From NCBI GenBank assembly GCA_965221505.1, contig CBDCSI010000001.1, positions 1,736,001 to 1,800,000 on the forward strand: DNA of 64,000 bases, in the 5' to 3' direction. This DNA comes from CAZPXZ01 sp965221505 (lineage in GTDB: Bacteria; Pseudomonadota; Alphaproteobacteria; Rhodobacterales; CAZPXZ01). Below are positions 34,417-43,205 of this stretch, in pieces. Numbering within the stretch: position 1 is the stretch's first letter; each line of letters opens with the position of its first letter. The position numbers were made by a program, and so were the translations under genes. Under the pieces are notes generated by a model. It was not told where the DNA came from, did no database searches, and saw nothing but the letters and a program-made list of their open reading frames with translations.

Positions 34417-34937
34417 GTGATCCCTCGTCAATTGCGCGAAGCGGCGAATCCCGCCCCGGAACCGACGAGGCGCGCCGCCCGGACATCGTAGCCGATTGTC
34501 GGCCCGCTGCAATGCGGCACGCGTTCAGGCGAAGGACGCGGAGGGGCCGGGGGAGAACCCGAGGACGCGCCGGGGTGGGGGGCCGCGAAGCGGCAAACCT
34601 CCGAATTCGCGGCTCCGCGATCGTCCTTTCGCAGGCGACGGGGCGGGCAATTCCGCGAACGCTCCGGCCGGACGCATGGCCTCCGACCCTCTCGTCCGTC
34701 GCGACGGCGACCCGCTGTCGTCGGGCGTGCGCCTCCGCTGTCTCGGAAAGGGCCGGCGCCGGCGAATCGACCGGTGCGCGTGCGCTCCCGTCCAGCCTGT
34801 GCGCGGTGTACGCTACCCGCACGACGCGCGCGTCGCTTCGGGGCCGGGACGCGGCGCTCGGAAACGCGGGTTCGGGCATCGCCCGGCGGACCGACGCGCC
34901 GGCGAGACCGGAACGGCCGCTCGATCGGGACGGGACC
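34417..34937. other. Spacer between fabI and pdxH
   Basis: This is a 521-base divergent spacer with no recognised gene or clear promoter. The frame of pdxH stays open through most of it, but conserved PdxH sequence starts only after 34938. Confidence 0.4.
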
Positions 34938-35555
34938 ATGGGAATTGACGCCATATTCGACGCCGACCGGGATCCTCTCGATCTCGCCTGCCGCTGGCTG
35001 GAGGAGGCGTGGAAATCCGAACCCTCGGACGCGAACGCCGCGGCGCTGGCCACCGCAGGAGCGGACGGAATGCCGAACGTGCGCATGGTTCTCGTAAAGG
35101 AGATCCGGCCCGGCGCGGAGGGCGGGCTGGTCTTCTATACCAATCTCGAAAGCGCGAAGGGGCGGGAAATCGCCGCGAACCCGCGTGCGGCGCTGGCGTT
35201 GCACTGGAAGTCGAGCGGAAGGCAAGTTCGCGCGAGGGGCGCGTTGTCGCCGGTCGCGGAGGCGGACGCCGACGCGTATTTCGCCAGCCGCCCGCTGCAG
35301 AGCCGCTACGGAGCGTGGGCGTCGAGGCAGTCCCGGCCGCTCGCGTCCCGCGCGACGCTCGTGGCGGAGGTCGCGAAGGCCGCCGCGCGGTTTCCGGCCG
35401 GCCCGCCCCGCCCGCCGCACTGGAGCGGGTTTCGCCTCCGTCCGCTGGAAATCGAACTCTGGTCGAACGGGGCGTTCCGCCTTCACGACCGGGCGCGCTG
35501 GGTTCGAGAGGACGTCGGGGCGTCGGACTGGCGGGTGACGCGCTTGTATCCGTGA
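34938..35555 (+). CDS. pdxH: Pyridoxamine 5'-phosphate oxidase
   Basis: This 205-aa FMN enzyme makes pyridoxal 5'-phosphate from the pyridoxine or pyridoxamine form. The typical segments are NVRMVLVKEI (about residues 47-56), FYTNLESAKGREI, SRYGAWASRQSRPLASR (about 120-136), and the C-terminal HWSGFRLRPLEIELW and RWVREDVGASDWRVTRLYP. ATG at 34938 gives the family length. It stands opposite fabI; the two often lie side by side in alphaproteobacteria. Confidence 0.95.
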   Translation: MGIDAIFDADRDPLDLACRWLEEAWKSEPSDANAAALATAGADGMPNVRMVLVKEIRPGAEGGLVFYTNLESAKGREIAANPRAALALHWKSSGRQVRARGALSPVAEADADAYFASRPLQSRYGAWASRQSRPLASRATLVAEVAKAAARFPAGPPRPPHWSGFRLRPLEIELWSNGAFRLHDRARWVREDVGASDWRVTRLYP

Positions 35556-35628
35556 TCCGCACCCCCGCCGCCGTCGCCTCCGCGCCAAGGGACCGGCCGC
35601 AAGGCCGGGCTCCCTGCCGCCGAAGCGC

Positions 35629-37023
35629 TCACGACCCGTTCGGGGGCGGCGTTTCCTTCCGTTGCGAGGCCGCCCTCGCGTCCCGGCGCGGGAGTTGCGT
35701 CGTCGCGCCCGCGCGGTTCTTGTCGCCGGCCGGCGGGCGCAGGGGCCGCACCAGGAGGCGGGTCACCCGGTTCCGCTCGCGTTGCTGGACCTGAAACCGG
35801 AAGCCGTGAAAGTCGAATTCCTGGCCGACGGACGGGATGGTGCCGGCTTCGTGGATGACCAGTCCCGCGACGGTCGTCGCGTCTTCGTCCGGCAGGCGCC
35901 AGCGCTGCATCCGATTCAAGTCCCGAATGGTCACGGATCCGTCCACCTCGAATGCGCCGTCGTCGGTAGGCGAAACGCCCGGCGTTTCCTCGTCGTGCTC
36001 GTCGACGATGTCCCCGACGATGTCCTCGACGATGTCCTCGAGGGTGACGACGCCCTGGAAGTCCCCGAATTCGTCCACGACCAGCGCGATCTGCAGCTTT
36101 CGCGCCTGAAAGGCTCGCAACTGGTCCGCCAGGGACCGATTTTCCGGGACGAACCAGGGTTCCACGGCGATTTCCATGACGTCGAACCCCTCCTGACTGC
36201 GGTTCTCCTGGCGCAATCCGTGAATTCCGCGGAACAGGTCCCGCGTGTGTACGACGCCGATAATGGAATCGCGGCTGCCGCGCCAGATCGGCAGTCTCGA
36301 ATGCGAGCTGTCGAGGCACGCCTGCAGCAGCGGTTCCGGGCCGAGATCGGCGTCCAGCATCTCGACGTCGCCGCGGCTGGTCATCACGTCGCTGACCACC
36401 GCGTGTTCGATGTCCAGCGCGGCCACCATCATGTCCCTGTGGTCCCGGAGGAACGCTCCGCTGAGATGTCCGAGGTCGATCGCGCCGCGAATTTCCTCCC
36501 GCGCGGCCAGGTCCGACATCGCCGGTCCGGTCCGTGCGCCGAACACGCGCAGGACTCCGACGGTGATGGCGCGCGTCAGGCGAAGCACCGGCAACAGCAC
36601 CAGCACCAGAACGCGGATCGTCGCCGAAGCGCGCAATGCCGTTTCGCTCGGCGCGGACATGGCGTAGGTCTTCGGCGCAATTTCGCAGAAGATCACGATG
36701 AGCGCCGTCATGCCGAACGTGGCGACCAGTACGCCGCCGTCGCCGAGCCGGCCGACCAGGACGTAGGTGGCAAGGGAGGCTGCGAGGATGTTCACCAGAT
36801 TGTTGCCGATCAGGATCGCGCCGAGCGGATTGTCGACGCGCTCCAGCAGACGGAGCACGCGGGAGGCGCGCTCGGAGCCTTCGCTCGACATTTGATGCAG
36901 TCGCGGACGGCTTGCGCCGGTGAGCGCCGTTTCGGAGCCGGAGAGGAACGCCGACGCGGCAAGAAGCAACGGTATGGCGAGAATGGCGGTCCATTCCGTG
37001 ATCTCGAGGGAAGCGATACCCAT
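35629..37023 (-). CDS. CNNM/CorC-HlyC family membrane protein with CBS domains
   Basis: This 464-aa protein has an N-terminal DUF21/CNNM membrane domain (about residues 8-180; helices ILAIPLLLAASAFLSGSETA, GAILIGNNLVNILAASLAT, FGMTALIVIFCEIAPKTYAM). A CBS pair follows (about 210-340, with SRLPIWRGSRDSIIGVVHTRDL and VVDEFGDFQGVVTLEDI). An acidic EDIVGDIVDEHDEE stretch and a CorC_HlyC domain (DGSVTIRDLNRM) complete it. Members are linked to Mg/Co efflux or ion balance; the haemolysin name is historical. Its ATG lies 2 bp after the xerD stop, so it is the last gene of that minus-strand operon. Confidence 0.92.
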   Translation of the reverse strand: MGIASLEITEWTAILAIPLLLAASAFLSGSETALTGASRPRLHQMSSEGSERASRVLRLLERVDNPLGAILIGNNLVNILAASLATYVLVGRLGDGGVLVATFGMTALIVIFCEIAPKTYAMSAPSETALRASATIRVLVLVLLPVLRLTRAITVGVLRVFGARTGPAMSDLAAREEIRGAIDLGHLSGAFLRDHRDMMVAALDIEHAVVSDVMTSRGDVEMLDADLGPEPLLQACLDSSHSRLPIWRGSRDSIIGVVHTRDLFRGIHGLRQENRSQEGFDVMEIAVEPWFVPENRSLADQLRAFQARKLQIALVVDEFGDFQGVVTLEDIVEDIVGDIVDEHDEETPGVSPTDDGAFEVDGSVTIRDLNRMQRWRLPDEDATTVAGLVIHEAGTIPSVGQEFDFHGFRFQVQQRERNRVTRLLVRPLRPPAGDKNRAGATTQLPRRDARAASQRKETPPPNGS

Positions 37024-37025
37024 GA

Positions 37026-37988
37026 TCAAACCTCGTCCCGCACGTTCGGGGCGTCCGTTGCCAGGGGATGTCTCTCGAAGACCAGTTCCCGCAGCCGCTC
37101 GCTCATGACGTGCGTGTAGATTTCGGTCGTCGACAAGTCGCTGTGGCCCAGCAGGCGCTGAAGCGACACGAGGTCGACGCCGTTCTGAAGCAGATGCGTG
37201 GCGAACGCATGCCGCAGCGTGTGCGGGGAAACGGTTTGCGCGTCCAGTCCGGCCGCCCGCGCCATGCGCTTGATCTCCCGAAACAGTTGAACGCGTCCGA
37301 AGTGCCCGCTGCGGCTCCGTCGCGAAGGAAACAGGAACCGCGAAGCGGCGGTCCCGGAGTCCTCCGGATCCCGTACCGCCAGCCACCGCCGTAGCGCCTC
37401 CCGGGCCGGCTCCGACAGCGGAACCATACGCTCGCGGCCGCCCTTGCCGCGGATCAGGAGCACGCGCGGATCGCCGCGCACCGCCTCTTCGGTCAGCGAC
37501 ACGAGCTCGGTCGCCCGAAGCCCGCAGGCGTAGGCGAGTTCCAGAAGGCAGTAGAGTCGGATCCGGGACGGCTCGCCCGTCCGTGCCTCCGCCCGGGCCG
37601 CGTCCATGAGCCGCCCCGCGTCTTCCACGCTCAGCGTGCCCGGGAGTCGGCGACGCGCGGCGGCGGCCTGGACGCCGGCCGCAGGATCGTCCTCCCGCAT
37701 GCCCTCCGCGAAGGCGAATCGGTAGAGATTTCGAATCGCCGAGAGCCGTCTCGAGCGGGTCGCGCGAGAGTAACCCCGCCGGGACATGGCGAGAAGGTAA
37801 TTCTCGATGTCGGCGCGCGAGGCCGAGGCGAGCGACTGGCCCTCTCCCTGCAGGTAGCGGCCGAAGTCGCCCAGGTCGGACGCGTAGGCGGCGAGCGTAT
37901 TGAGGGAGGCGCCCCGTTCCGCCGCGATCGCGTCAAGCAGCAGATCCTTCCAGCGAGCGTCGCAATCCGCTCCGGCTTCATGAACCAA
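37026..37988 (-). CDS. xerD: Tyrosine recombinase XerD
   Basis: This 320-aa site-specific recombinase resolves chromosome dimers at dif with XerC. The N-terminal SAM-like domain covers about residues 10-105. The catalytic set is complete: Arg in GLRATELVSL, Lys in RGKGGRERMVPL, HxxR in HTLRHAFATHLL, His in LGHSDLSTTEI and the nucleophile Tyr in IYTHVM. Position beside aroK/aroB is that of chromosomal xerD, so it is not a phage integrase. It overlaps the upstream secreted-protein gene by 11 bp. Confidence 0.93.
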   Translation of the reverse strand: MVHEAGADCDARWKDLLLDAIAAERGASLNTLAAYASDLGDFGRYLQGEGQSLASASRADIENYLLAMSRRGYSRATRSRRLSAIRNLYRFAFAEGMREDDPAAGVQAAAARRRLPGTLSVEDAGRLMDAARAEARTGEPSRIRLYCLLELAYACGLRATELVSLTEEAVRGDPRVLLIRGKGGRERMVPLSEPAREALRRWLAVRDPEDSGTAASRFLFPSRRSRSGHFGRVQLFREIKRMARAAGLDAQTVSPHTLRHAFATHLLQNGVDLVSLQRLLGHSDLSTTEIYTHVMSERLRELVFERHPLATDAPNVRDEV

Positions 37989-39597
37989 GGAGAATCACCT
38001 CGACTGCGATTTGCCGCGCGCGGTCGGCAAAGCCGGCCCGGTCCAGCGCGCCGAGCACGGAACGCAACCTGCCGGGAGCGACCGGCGCGGCCTCGAGCCG
38101 GCCGAGCGCCAGAAGCGCGGTCTCCCCGGCGCTCGCGCCCTCGACGTCCTCCGGAGAGTCGTCGAACGCGATCGATTCGCTCCGGCGCGACAGGCCGAAC
38201 GCTTCGAGAGACGCCAGGATATGCCCGGCCCGCAGGTCGTCGTCTTCCGCAAACCTCGCAGCCAGGTCCGCCTCGTCTTCCGGATCCCACTCCGCCTCGA
38301 AATCGGGAAGCGCGATCGAGAAAAGCATCGCGGTCTCCGGGGCCGCCGGAAGGCTCAGCCACAAGAGCGCGGTATCCGGATCCTGGGCGAGAAGGAACGT
38401 ACGGCGCATGACTCCGGGCGCGACGGAGGCGCCCGTCCCCGGGGTTCTGACTCGAGCGGGGAGGGAGAGGAGTCGGGCGGCCATCGCCTCCCTCGCCTGT
38501 CGGCGGCCGAGCTTGAGTCCGGCTTCGACGAGTCGCCCGAACAGGTCGGCGTCCCGAGTGTCGGCCATCTGTAGCAGAAGCGCCGTCCAGACGCCGAATT
38601 CGTCGCTCCCGTCCGGATCCGCGTGCAGGACTGCGCTCCGAAACGACGGCGTGTCCAGAAGACCCGCGGATTCGAGCCTCGCCATCGCCGGCAGGCGCTG
38701 CGGGGAAGGCGAATCGGAATCCTCGACGAACCGCCAGATCTGACGCACCGGCGCCTCGCGAACGAAGCCTTCCGGGACCGGCAGGCCGAGGTGCAACATG
38801 AGCCCGGCGGCGTAATCGCTCTGCGCTCCGTCGCTTCCCGACGCTGCCGCGAACTCGGCCAGTTCCGGGTGAATCATGGCGTCCAGGAGACTCGCTTCCC
38901 GCTCCGAGATCTCGCCCAGGTCGCGTTCGACTTCGAGCCGAACGGATGCCAGCGACGCCGACCCGAGATAGGCTTCGCAGAAGACTCCGGCAAACCCCGT
39001 CAGTCGAATCTCGTCGCGCTCAGCGCCCGGCTGCCGGCACGGCGCGGCGCCGTGTCCGTACAGCAATGCCGCGCGGGTTACGGTGTCGAGCGCCGCCGCG
39101 TCCGTCTCCGCTGCGGCATGGGCGGTCGCGAGAGCTTCTGGAACGGCCCCCATGCGCAAGAGCGCGTCGGCACGGGAAGCGGCGACCGGCGCGGTATCCG
39201 GATCGACGGGCGTCGACAGCAGTTCGCGCAAGAGGAGATTCGCCGTGCGGATCGGGGTGGGGCGAGAGCCCTCGGCCGCTTCGGCGATCGCCGCGGGCGA
39301 AGATCCGTTCCAGATCGCCGGCGACGCGCCGCGGCCAAGCGGAGGCAGGCGGTCGACGCCGATCACGGCTGCGGCGAGGTCGGACGCGACGTCGCCCGTG
39401 TCTTGCGCGCCGCTGCGCGGCTGCGCCGACGAATCGCCGACGCCGGGCTCCGGCGACGGCGCGATCAGCGCGTCCGGCGACGGCTCGGCGTCCCGCAGCC
39501 AGTCGACGGCGGTCTGGGGCTGGCCCGGGGCGACTTGCGGGTAAATCCAGACCGGCAGAGCCAGAAAGGCAATCGCCCTAAGGCTTGATCGAAACAT
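37978..39597 (-). CDS. Secreted protein of unknown function between xerD and aroK
   Basis: This 539-aa protein has an N-terminal signal peptide (MFRSSLRAIAFLALPVWIYP). Two Cys-containing stretches follow (GAAPCRQPGAERDEIRL, GVFCEAYLGS). The remainder is a long Ala/Leu-rich helical body that may form an alpha-solenoid. I recognise no domain. A protein of similar size and place occurs between xerD and aroK in other alphaproteobacteria, to my knowledge uncharacterised. Its start overlaps the end of the small membrane protein gene by 20 bp and its end overlaps xerD, so the four minus-strand genes form one operon. Confidence 0.75.
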   Translation of the reverse strand: MFRSSLRAIAFLALPVWIYPQVAPGQPQTAVDWLRDAEPSPDALIAPSPEPGVGDSSAQPRSGAQDTGDVASDLAAAVIGVDRLPPLGRGASPAIWNGSSPAAIAEAAEGSRPTPIRTANLLLRELLSTPVDPDTAPVAASRADALLRMGAVPEALATAHAAAETDAAALDTVTRAALLYGHGAAPCRQPGAERDEIRLTGFAGVFCEAYLGSASLASVRLEVERDLGEISEREASLLDAMIHPELAEFAAASGSDGAQSDYAAGLMLHLGLPVPEGFVREAPVRQIWRFVEDSDSPSPQRLPAMARLESAGLLDTPSFRSAVLHADPDGSDEFGVWTALLLQMADTRDADLFGRLVEAGLKLGRRQAREAMAARLLSLPARVRTPGTGASVAPGVMRRTFLLAQDPDTALLWLSLPAAPETAMLFSIALPDFEAEWDPEDEADLAARFAEDDDLRAGHILASLEAFGLSRRSESIAFDDSPEDVEGASAGETALLALGRLEAAPVAPGRLRSVLGALDRAGFADRARQIAVEVILLGS

Positions 39598-39745
39598 CCG
39601 TGAGAATCTTCTCGGTCGTACGGGTTTCGGGCGGAAAGTCCGAGAGCATGACGAAAGCCGCGCCTCCGGCGACGATCGCAGCCAGCGCCAACGTCAACAG
39701 GAGCAAGCCGAGTCCTCTCGGCCGATTTCGCCTTTCCCTAAGCAC
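39578..39745 (-). CDS. Small single-helix membrane protein upstream of the xerD operon
   Basis: This 55-aa protein has a basic N-terminus (VLRERRNRPRG), one transmembrane helix (LGLLLLTLALAAIVAGGAAF), and a short acidic/Pro tail (SDFPPETRTTEKILTDVSIKP). Small proteins of the same design, ending with PP..T..VEK-like sequence, occur between xerD and aroK in other alphaproteobacteria. That makes the frame credible despite its size. The start is GTG. It overlaps the 539-aa gene by 20 bp and heads the minus-strand operon, divergent from aroK. Confidence 0.62.
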   Translation of the reverse strand: MLRERRNRPRGLGLLLLTLALAAIVAGGAAFVMLSDFPPETRTTEKILTDVSIKP

Positions 39746-39887
39746 GCCCGTGGTTCCGTCCCGGCACTTTCCTGACGCTGAAGACCGCTCCGCCGCCCTG
39801 CCCGGAGTCTAAGCCGACGCCTGCGGCATCGCAACATTGCGTGCAGGTATCGGACCCGTGCGCGCATCGGGGCGCGGGAGGCGCCCA

Positions 39888-39896
39888 TGGTATACT
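39888..39896 (+). promoter_or_regulatory. Extended -10 promoter candidate of aroK-aroB
   Basis: TGG followed by TATACT (39891-39896) forms an extended -10 element 48 bp before the aroK start. No good -35 is visible, as is usual for extended -10 promoters. Confidence 0.5.
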
Positions 39897-39943
39897 GCGG
39901 CGAGCCTCCGCCGGCAGCGGAGTGAGCGGTACGGGTAGCCCGA

Positions 39944-40534
39944 ATGGACGACGAAGGGAAGCGCCCGACCGGCCCCGCAGTCGGGGATGCGGCATACGTC
40001 TTGCGGAAGACGGTCGCGATCGTGGGCCTGATGGGCTGCGGAAAATCCGCCATCGGCAGGCGACTGGCGCACCGGCTCGGAGTTCCGTTCGCGGATAGCG
40101 ATCGGCGCGTCGAGGAGGCGGCGGAAATGACCGTCGCCGAGATTTTCGCGTCTCGCGGCGAAGGGGCGTTCCGGGAAATGGAGCGAAGCGCCGTGGCGCA
40201 AGCCCTTGCCGAAGGGCCGTCGATTCTCGCCACCGGAGGCGGCGCGTTCTTGCAGGAAGACACGAGGCGCCGGCTGAAGCGATCCGCCGCCACCCTGTGG
40301 CTTCGCGCAGACCTGGACCTTCTGGCACGGCGTTGCTCCGCCAGCGACGAACGGCCGCTGCTGGCAGGTCAGGATATCGAGGGCAAGCTGGCGCAACTGA
40401 TGGAAGAGCGGTATCCGGTCTACGCGGACGCGGACATGGTGCTGGATTGCGCCGACCGACCGCGCGAGGAGACCGTGGACCTGGTCGTCCGGCTTCTCGT
40501 CCGGCACGGCGTACTCGGCACCGAAGCCGCCTGA
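39944..40534 (+). CDS. aroK: Shikimate kinase
   Basis: This 196-aa P-loop kinase phosphorylates shikimate in aromatic amino-acid synthesis. It has the Walker A motif GLMGCGKSAIG (about residues 28-38), DSDRRVEE for shikimate binding, and FREMERSAV and ATGGGAF. ERPLLAG near residue 140 forms the lid arginine region. The first ~20 residues form a non-conserved extension, so a later start is possible. It lies 16 bp before aroB; the aroKB pair is divergent from the xerD operon. Confidence 0.95.
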   Translation: MDDEGKRPTGPAVGDAAYVLRKTVAIVGLMGCGKSAIGRRLAHRLGVPFADSDRRVEEAAEMTVAEIFASRGEGAFREMERSAVAQALAEGPSILATGGGAFLQEDTRRRLKRSAATLWLRADLDLLARRCSASDERPLLAGQDIEGKLAQLMEERYPVYADADMVLDCADRPREETVDLVVRLLVRHGVLGTEAA

Positions 40535-40550
40535 CGACGGCGCCGCTCCC

Positions 40551-41660
40551 ATGACCGATCCGTTCTTCGTCGACCTCGGGCCGAGAAGCTACCCGGTTCA
40601 CGTCGACAGCGGCCTGCTTGCCCGTGCCGGCGCGCTGGTGTCGCATCACGTCGCCGGCGGGAGAATCGCCGTGGTCAGCGACGCGACCACGGCGGAACTG
40701 TATGCCGAAGCCTTGATCGAGTCGCTCCGCGAAGAGGGTCTGACGGCAAGCCTGGTTCTCGTTCCGGTCGGCGAAGCGGCCAAGACGCTCTTTCGTTACG
40801 CCGAGCTGCAACGGGAGCTCTTGTCCGAGAAGATCGGCCGGGACGGCGCGATCGTCGCCCTCGGCGGCGGCTGCGTGGGCGATCTGGCCGGGTTCGCGGC
40901 GGCGACCCTCTATCGGGGCGTGAGACTGATCCACGCGCCGACCACGCTCCTGGCGCAGGTCGACAGCTCGATCGGGGGCAAGACCGGGATCAACGCGCCG
41001 CATGGAAAGAACCTCATCGGCTCGTTTCACCAACCCGAATGCGTTCTCGCCGACGTGGACGTCCTTCGCTCGCTTCCGTCGACCGAACTTCGCGCGGGCT
41101 ATGCGGAACTCTACAAGGCGGGGCTGCTGGGCGACCGCAGCCTCGTACGGTGGCTCGAGAACCACGGCGAGTCGCTGCTCGAAGGCGGGCGATTCGCGAG
41201 AATTACCGGCATTCGCCGCGCCATCCAGATCAAGGCCGGAATCGTCGCCGGGGACGAGAGGGAGGCCGGCGACCGCGCGCTGCTCAATCTGGGCCATACC
41301 TTCGCACACGCCCTGGAGGCGGCGGAGGGGCAGACCGGAGCGCTTCCGCACGGATTCGCGGTCTCGGTCGGACTCGCGCTCGCGGCGGAAGTCTCCGTGC
41401 GCATGGATCTTTGCCGCGCGAATCTCGCGGAGGAGGTGCGCGGCCATCTCGCGGCCCGGGGCCTGCCCACCCGCCCCGGATCGCTGCCCGGCGCGCCGTT
41501 CGACCCGGCGAGACTGCTGGAGTTCATGGCGTACGACAAGAAGTCACGGCTCGGGCACGTCGCGCTGATCCTGTTCCGAGAGATCGGCCGCGCGTTCGTC
41601 TGCTCCGATCCCGCTTGGGACGTCGTCGAACGCGTACTTGTCGACGCGTGCGCCGGCTGA
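40551..41660 (+). CDS. aroB: 3-dehydroquinate synthase
   Basis: This 369-aa NAD- and metal-dependent enzyme converts DAHP to 3-dehydroquinate. It shows GEAAKT (about residue 75), ALGGGCVGDLAGFAAATLYRG (about 102-121) and HAPTTLLAQVDSSIGGKTGIN. The metal ligands follow: Glu in ELYKAGLL, His in LNLGHTFAHALE and His in LPHGFAVSVG. Length is normal. It ends the aroKB operon; a radical SAM gene on the other strand converges on it 203 bp downstream. Confidence 0.97.
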   Translation: MTDPFFVDLGPRSYPVHVDSGLLARAGALVSHHVAGGRIAVVSDATTAELYAEALIESLREEGLTASLVLVPVGEAAKTLFRYAELQRELLSEKIGRDGAIVALGGGCVGDLAGFAAATLYRGVRLIHAPTTLLAQVDSSIGGKTGINAPHGKNLIGSFHQPECVLADVDVLRSLPSTELRAGYAELYKAGLLGDRSLVRWLENHGESLLEGGRFARITGIRRAIQIKAGIVAGDEREAGDRALLNLGHTFAHALEAAEGQTGALPHGFAVSVGLALAAEVSVRMDLCRANLAEEVRGHLAARGLPTRPGSLPGAPFDPARLLEFMAYDKKSRLGHVALILFREIGRAFVCSDPAWDVVERVLVDACAG

Positions 41661-41863
41661 CGTCGGCTGCGGGCGCGACGCGTCTCCCTCCGGAAGCCGA
41701 AGCCGCCGGGTCGCCCGCTTCCGCGCGCGCACCGGCGCGGGGCGGCCAGCGGCCGCTCGGCGTTCGGGACAGGAGGGTCGTGGTCTCGGCGAGGAGGGAC
41801 GCGTTCGACGGCGACCGGGCGGTCCCGGCTCGCGGCGCTATCCGGTCGCCGGCGGCTTCGCGC

Positions 41864-42847
41864 TCACCCGTCCCGGGCGGCCGAGCAATTGGCTCCTCCG
41901 AGAACGCAGAATTTGGAGCAATGCGGGTGGTTCAGACGGACCGGACGGACCGAATCCGCCAGCCGCGCGCCGAGCTCGAACTCGGCGTCTTCGGTAATCA
42001 GGGTACACGCCACGACCGACGGCCGGCTCGCTCCGCGTCGCTTGATCACCATCCTCGACGTGGCGCACATGACGTCCGCCGGGTTCACCCCCAGCAGGCC
42101 CCAGCATGCCTCCGTGATCTCCGGAACGTCCGCCGTCTCGTCCATTTCCGGGAAGATGACGCAGGAGACGGGATCGTGGGCGTCGATGTCGAATCCCTGC
42201 TGCCGGAACAGCTCCGCGAATCCGGCCCGCGCCTCGTCCTCGGTCTCCTCCCACATCGACCGTCCGGCTGCCTCCATCAGGAAGCCGTTCTCGGACAACC
42301 AGCGCATTCCCTTGAGAGTGACGGCAAAGCTCCCTTCTCCCCGTTCGCGGTCGTGCAGCTCCGCGGAGTAGTGGTCGACCGATACGCGAACGCGCAGGCG
42401 ATGCCCGTGCCGGCCGAGCAATTCCAGCAATCCGCGCTGGACGCGGGGCCGCATCATGGGTCTCATGGCGTTGGTCAGGACCAGCGCCCGGAACCCCGCA
42501 TCGAGCGACGCCGCCAGCATCTGCACGATGTCGGGGTTCATGAAGGGCTCCCCTCCGGTGAACCCGATTTCCTTCGTCGGCCAGCCGAGCTGGCGAACTT
42601 CCCGAAGGTACGATTCGACTTCGTCGTTTCGCATGTAGACGAGCGCGTCGTTGGTCGGACTGGACTTGATATAGCAGTTTGGACACTCGATGTTGCAGCG
42701 CGTGCCGGTGTTGAACCAAAGGGTCTCCACCCCGACGAGATCGACCTCGGCGCGCGATTCGCCCGTAGCGGTGACCCAGGGATCGGAGAATTTTCCCCTC
42801 GGAATCGCAGCGGTGCGCGCTGATGTGGAAATCACGCCGATCGCCAT
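41864..42847 (-). CDS. Radical SAM protein of unknown substrate
   Basis: This 327-aa protein has the radical SAM cluster motif CNIECPNCYI (CxxxCxxC; about residues 51-60). The GGE motif is in IGFTGGEPFMNPDI, and the barrel strands ALVLTNAM and RVRVSVDHYSAELHD follow. The C-terminus carries a second Cys group (HPHCSKFCVLGGANCS), which may hold an auxiliary cluster. Other Cys lie at SCVIFPE, EACWGLLG and VMCATSR. I cannot name the reaction; it resembles uncharacterised proteins widespread in alphaproteobacteria. No substrate peptide or partner gene is seen next to it. Confidence 0.8.
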   Translation of the reverse strand: MAIGVISTSARTAAIPRGKFSDPWVTATGESRAEVDLVGVETLWFNTGTRCNIECPNCYIKSSPTNDALVYMRNDEVESYLREVRQLGWPTKEIGFTGGEPFMNPDIVQMLAASLDAGFRALVLTNAMRPMMRPRVQRGLLELLGRHGHRLRVRVSVDHYSAELHDRERGEGSFAVTLKGMRWLSENGFLMEAAGRSMWEETEDEARAGFAELFRQQGFDIDAHDPVSCVIFPEMDETADVPEITEACWGLLGVNPADVMCATSRMVIKRRGASRPSVVACTLITEDAEFELGARLADSVRPVRLNHPHCSKFCVLGGANCSAARDG

Positions 42848-43205
42848 GTGCCTGCCTCGTACATATCCGTTCCGTTCGTTCCGCGCTCCTCGCGACTCAC
42901 GGCGAACCGCCGCACTCTCCGGCGGCAGGCGGCATTATACCCTGCGCACTCGCTTGCGCACCCGTCTCGACCCCCGGGCGCGAGGGGGTTCCGAAACCGG
43001 GGCCGTTCGGGGCGGACGGCGGCTTCGCCGGAGACCGCGTTCGAACGCGCGCGGAGTACGCCTGGTACGGGAGCGCGGCGGGTCCCGCGAACGGGCGGGT
43101 TGCGCCGGCCGGCAATTGTTGCCAATTGACGCCGGGTCTGGTATGAAACCGCACTAGAGCGGTTCGGGCGTGCCGGACGTGGCTGGATCGAGGAGAGTGC
43201 CCCAG
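42848..43205. other. Divergent region between radical SAM and STAS genes
   Basis: No gene is seen. The STAS-side end has a candidate promoter: TTGCCA (43119-43124), a 17-bp spacer and an extended TGG-TATGAA (43139-43147). Overlapping its -35 are two CAATTG palindromes 4 bp apart (43113-43118, 43123-43128) and the dyad GGCAA-TTG-TTGCC (43111-43123). This arrangement suggests an operator. Confidence 0.45.
43119..43147 (+). promoter_or_regulatory. Candidate promoter of the STAS gene
   Basis: TTGCCA and TATGAA are separated by 17 bp with an extended -10 (TGG). A dyad, GGCAATTGTTGCC (43111-43123), covers the -35, a position where a repressor would block RNA polymerase. The regulator is unknown. 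Confidence 0.4.

Noticed and set aside
37026..37988. Tyrosine recombinase as a phage or island integrase
   Set aside because: It is embedded in a housekeeping operon beside aroKB, has XerD length and motifs, and no att repeats or phage genes are nearby.
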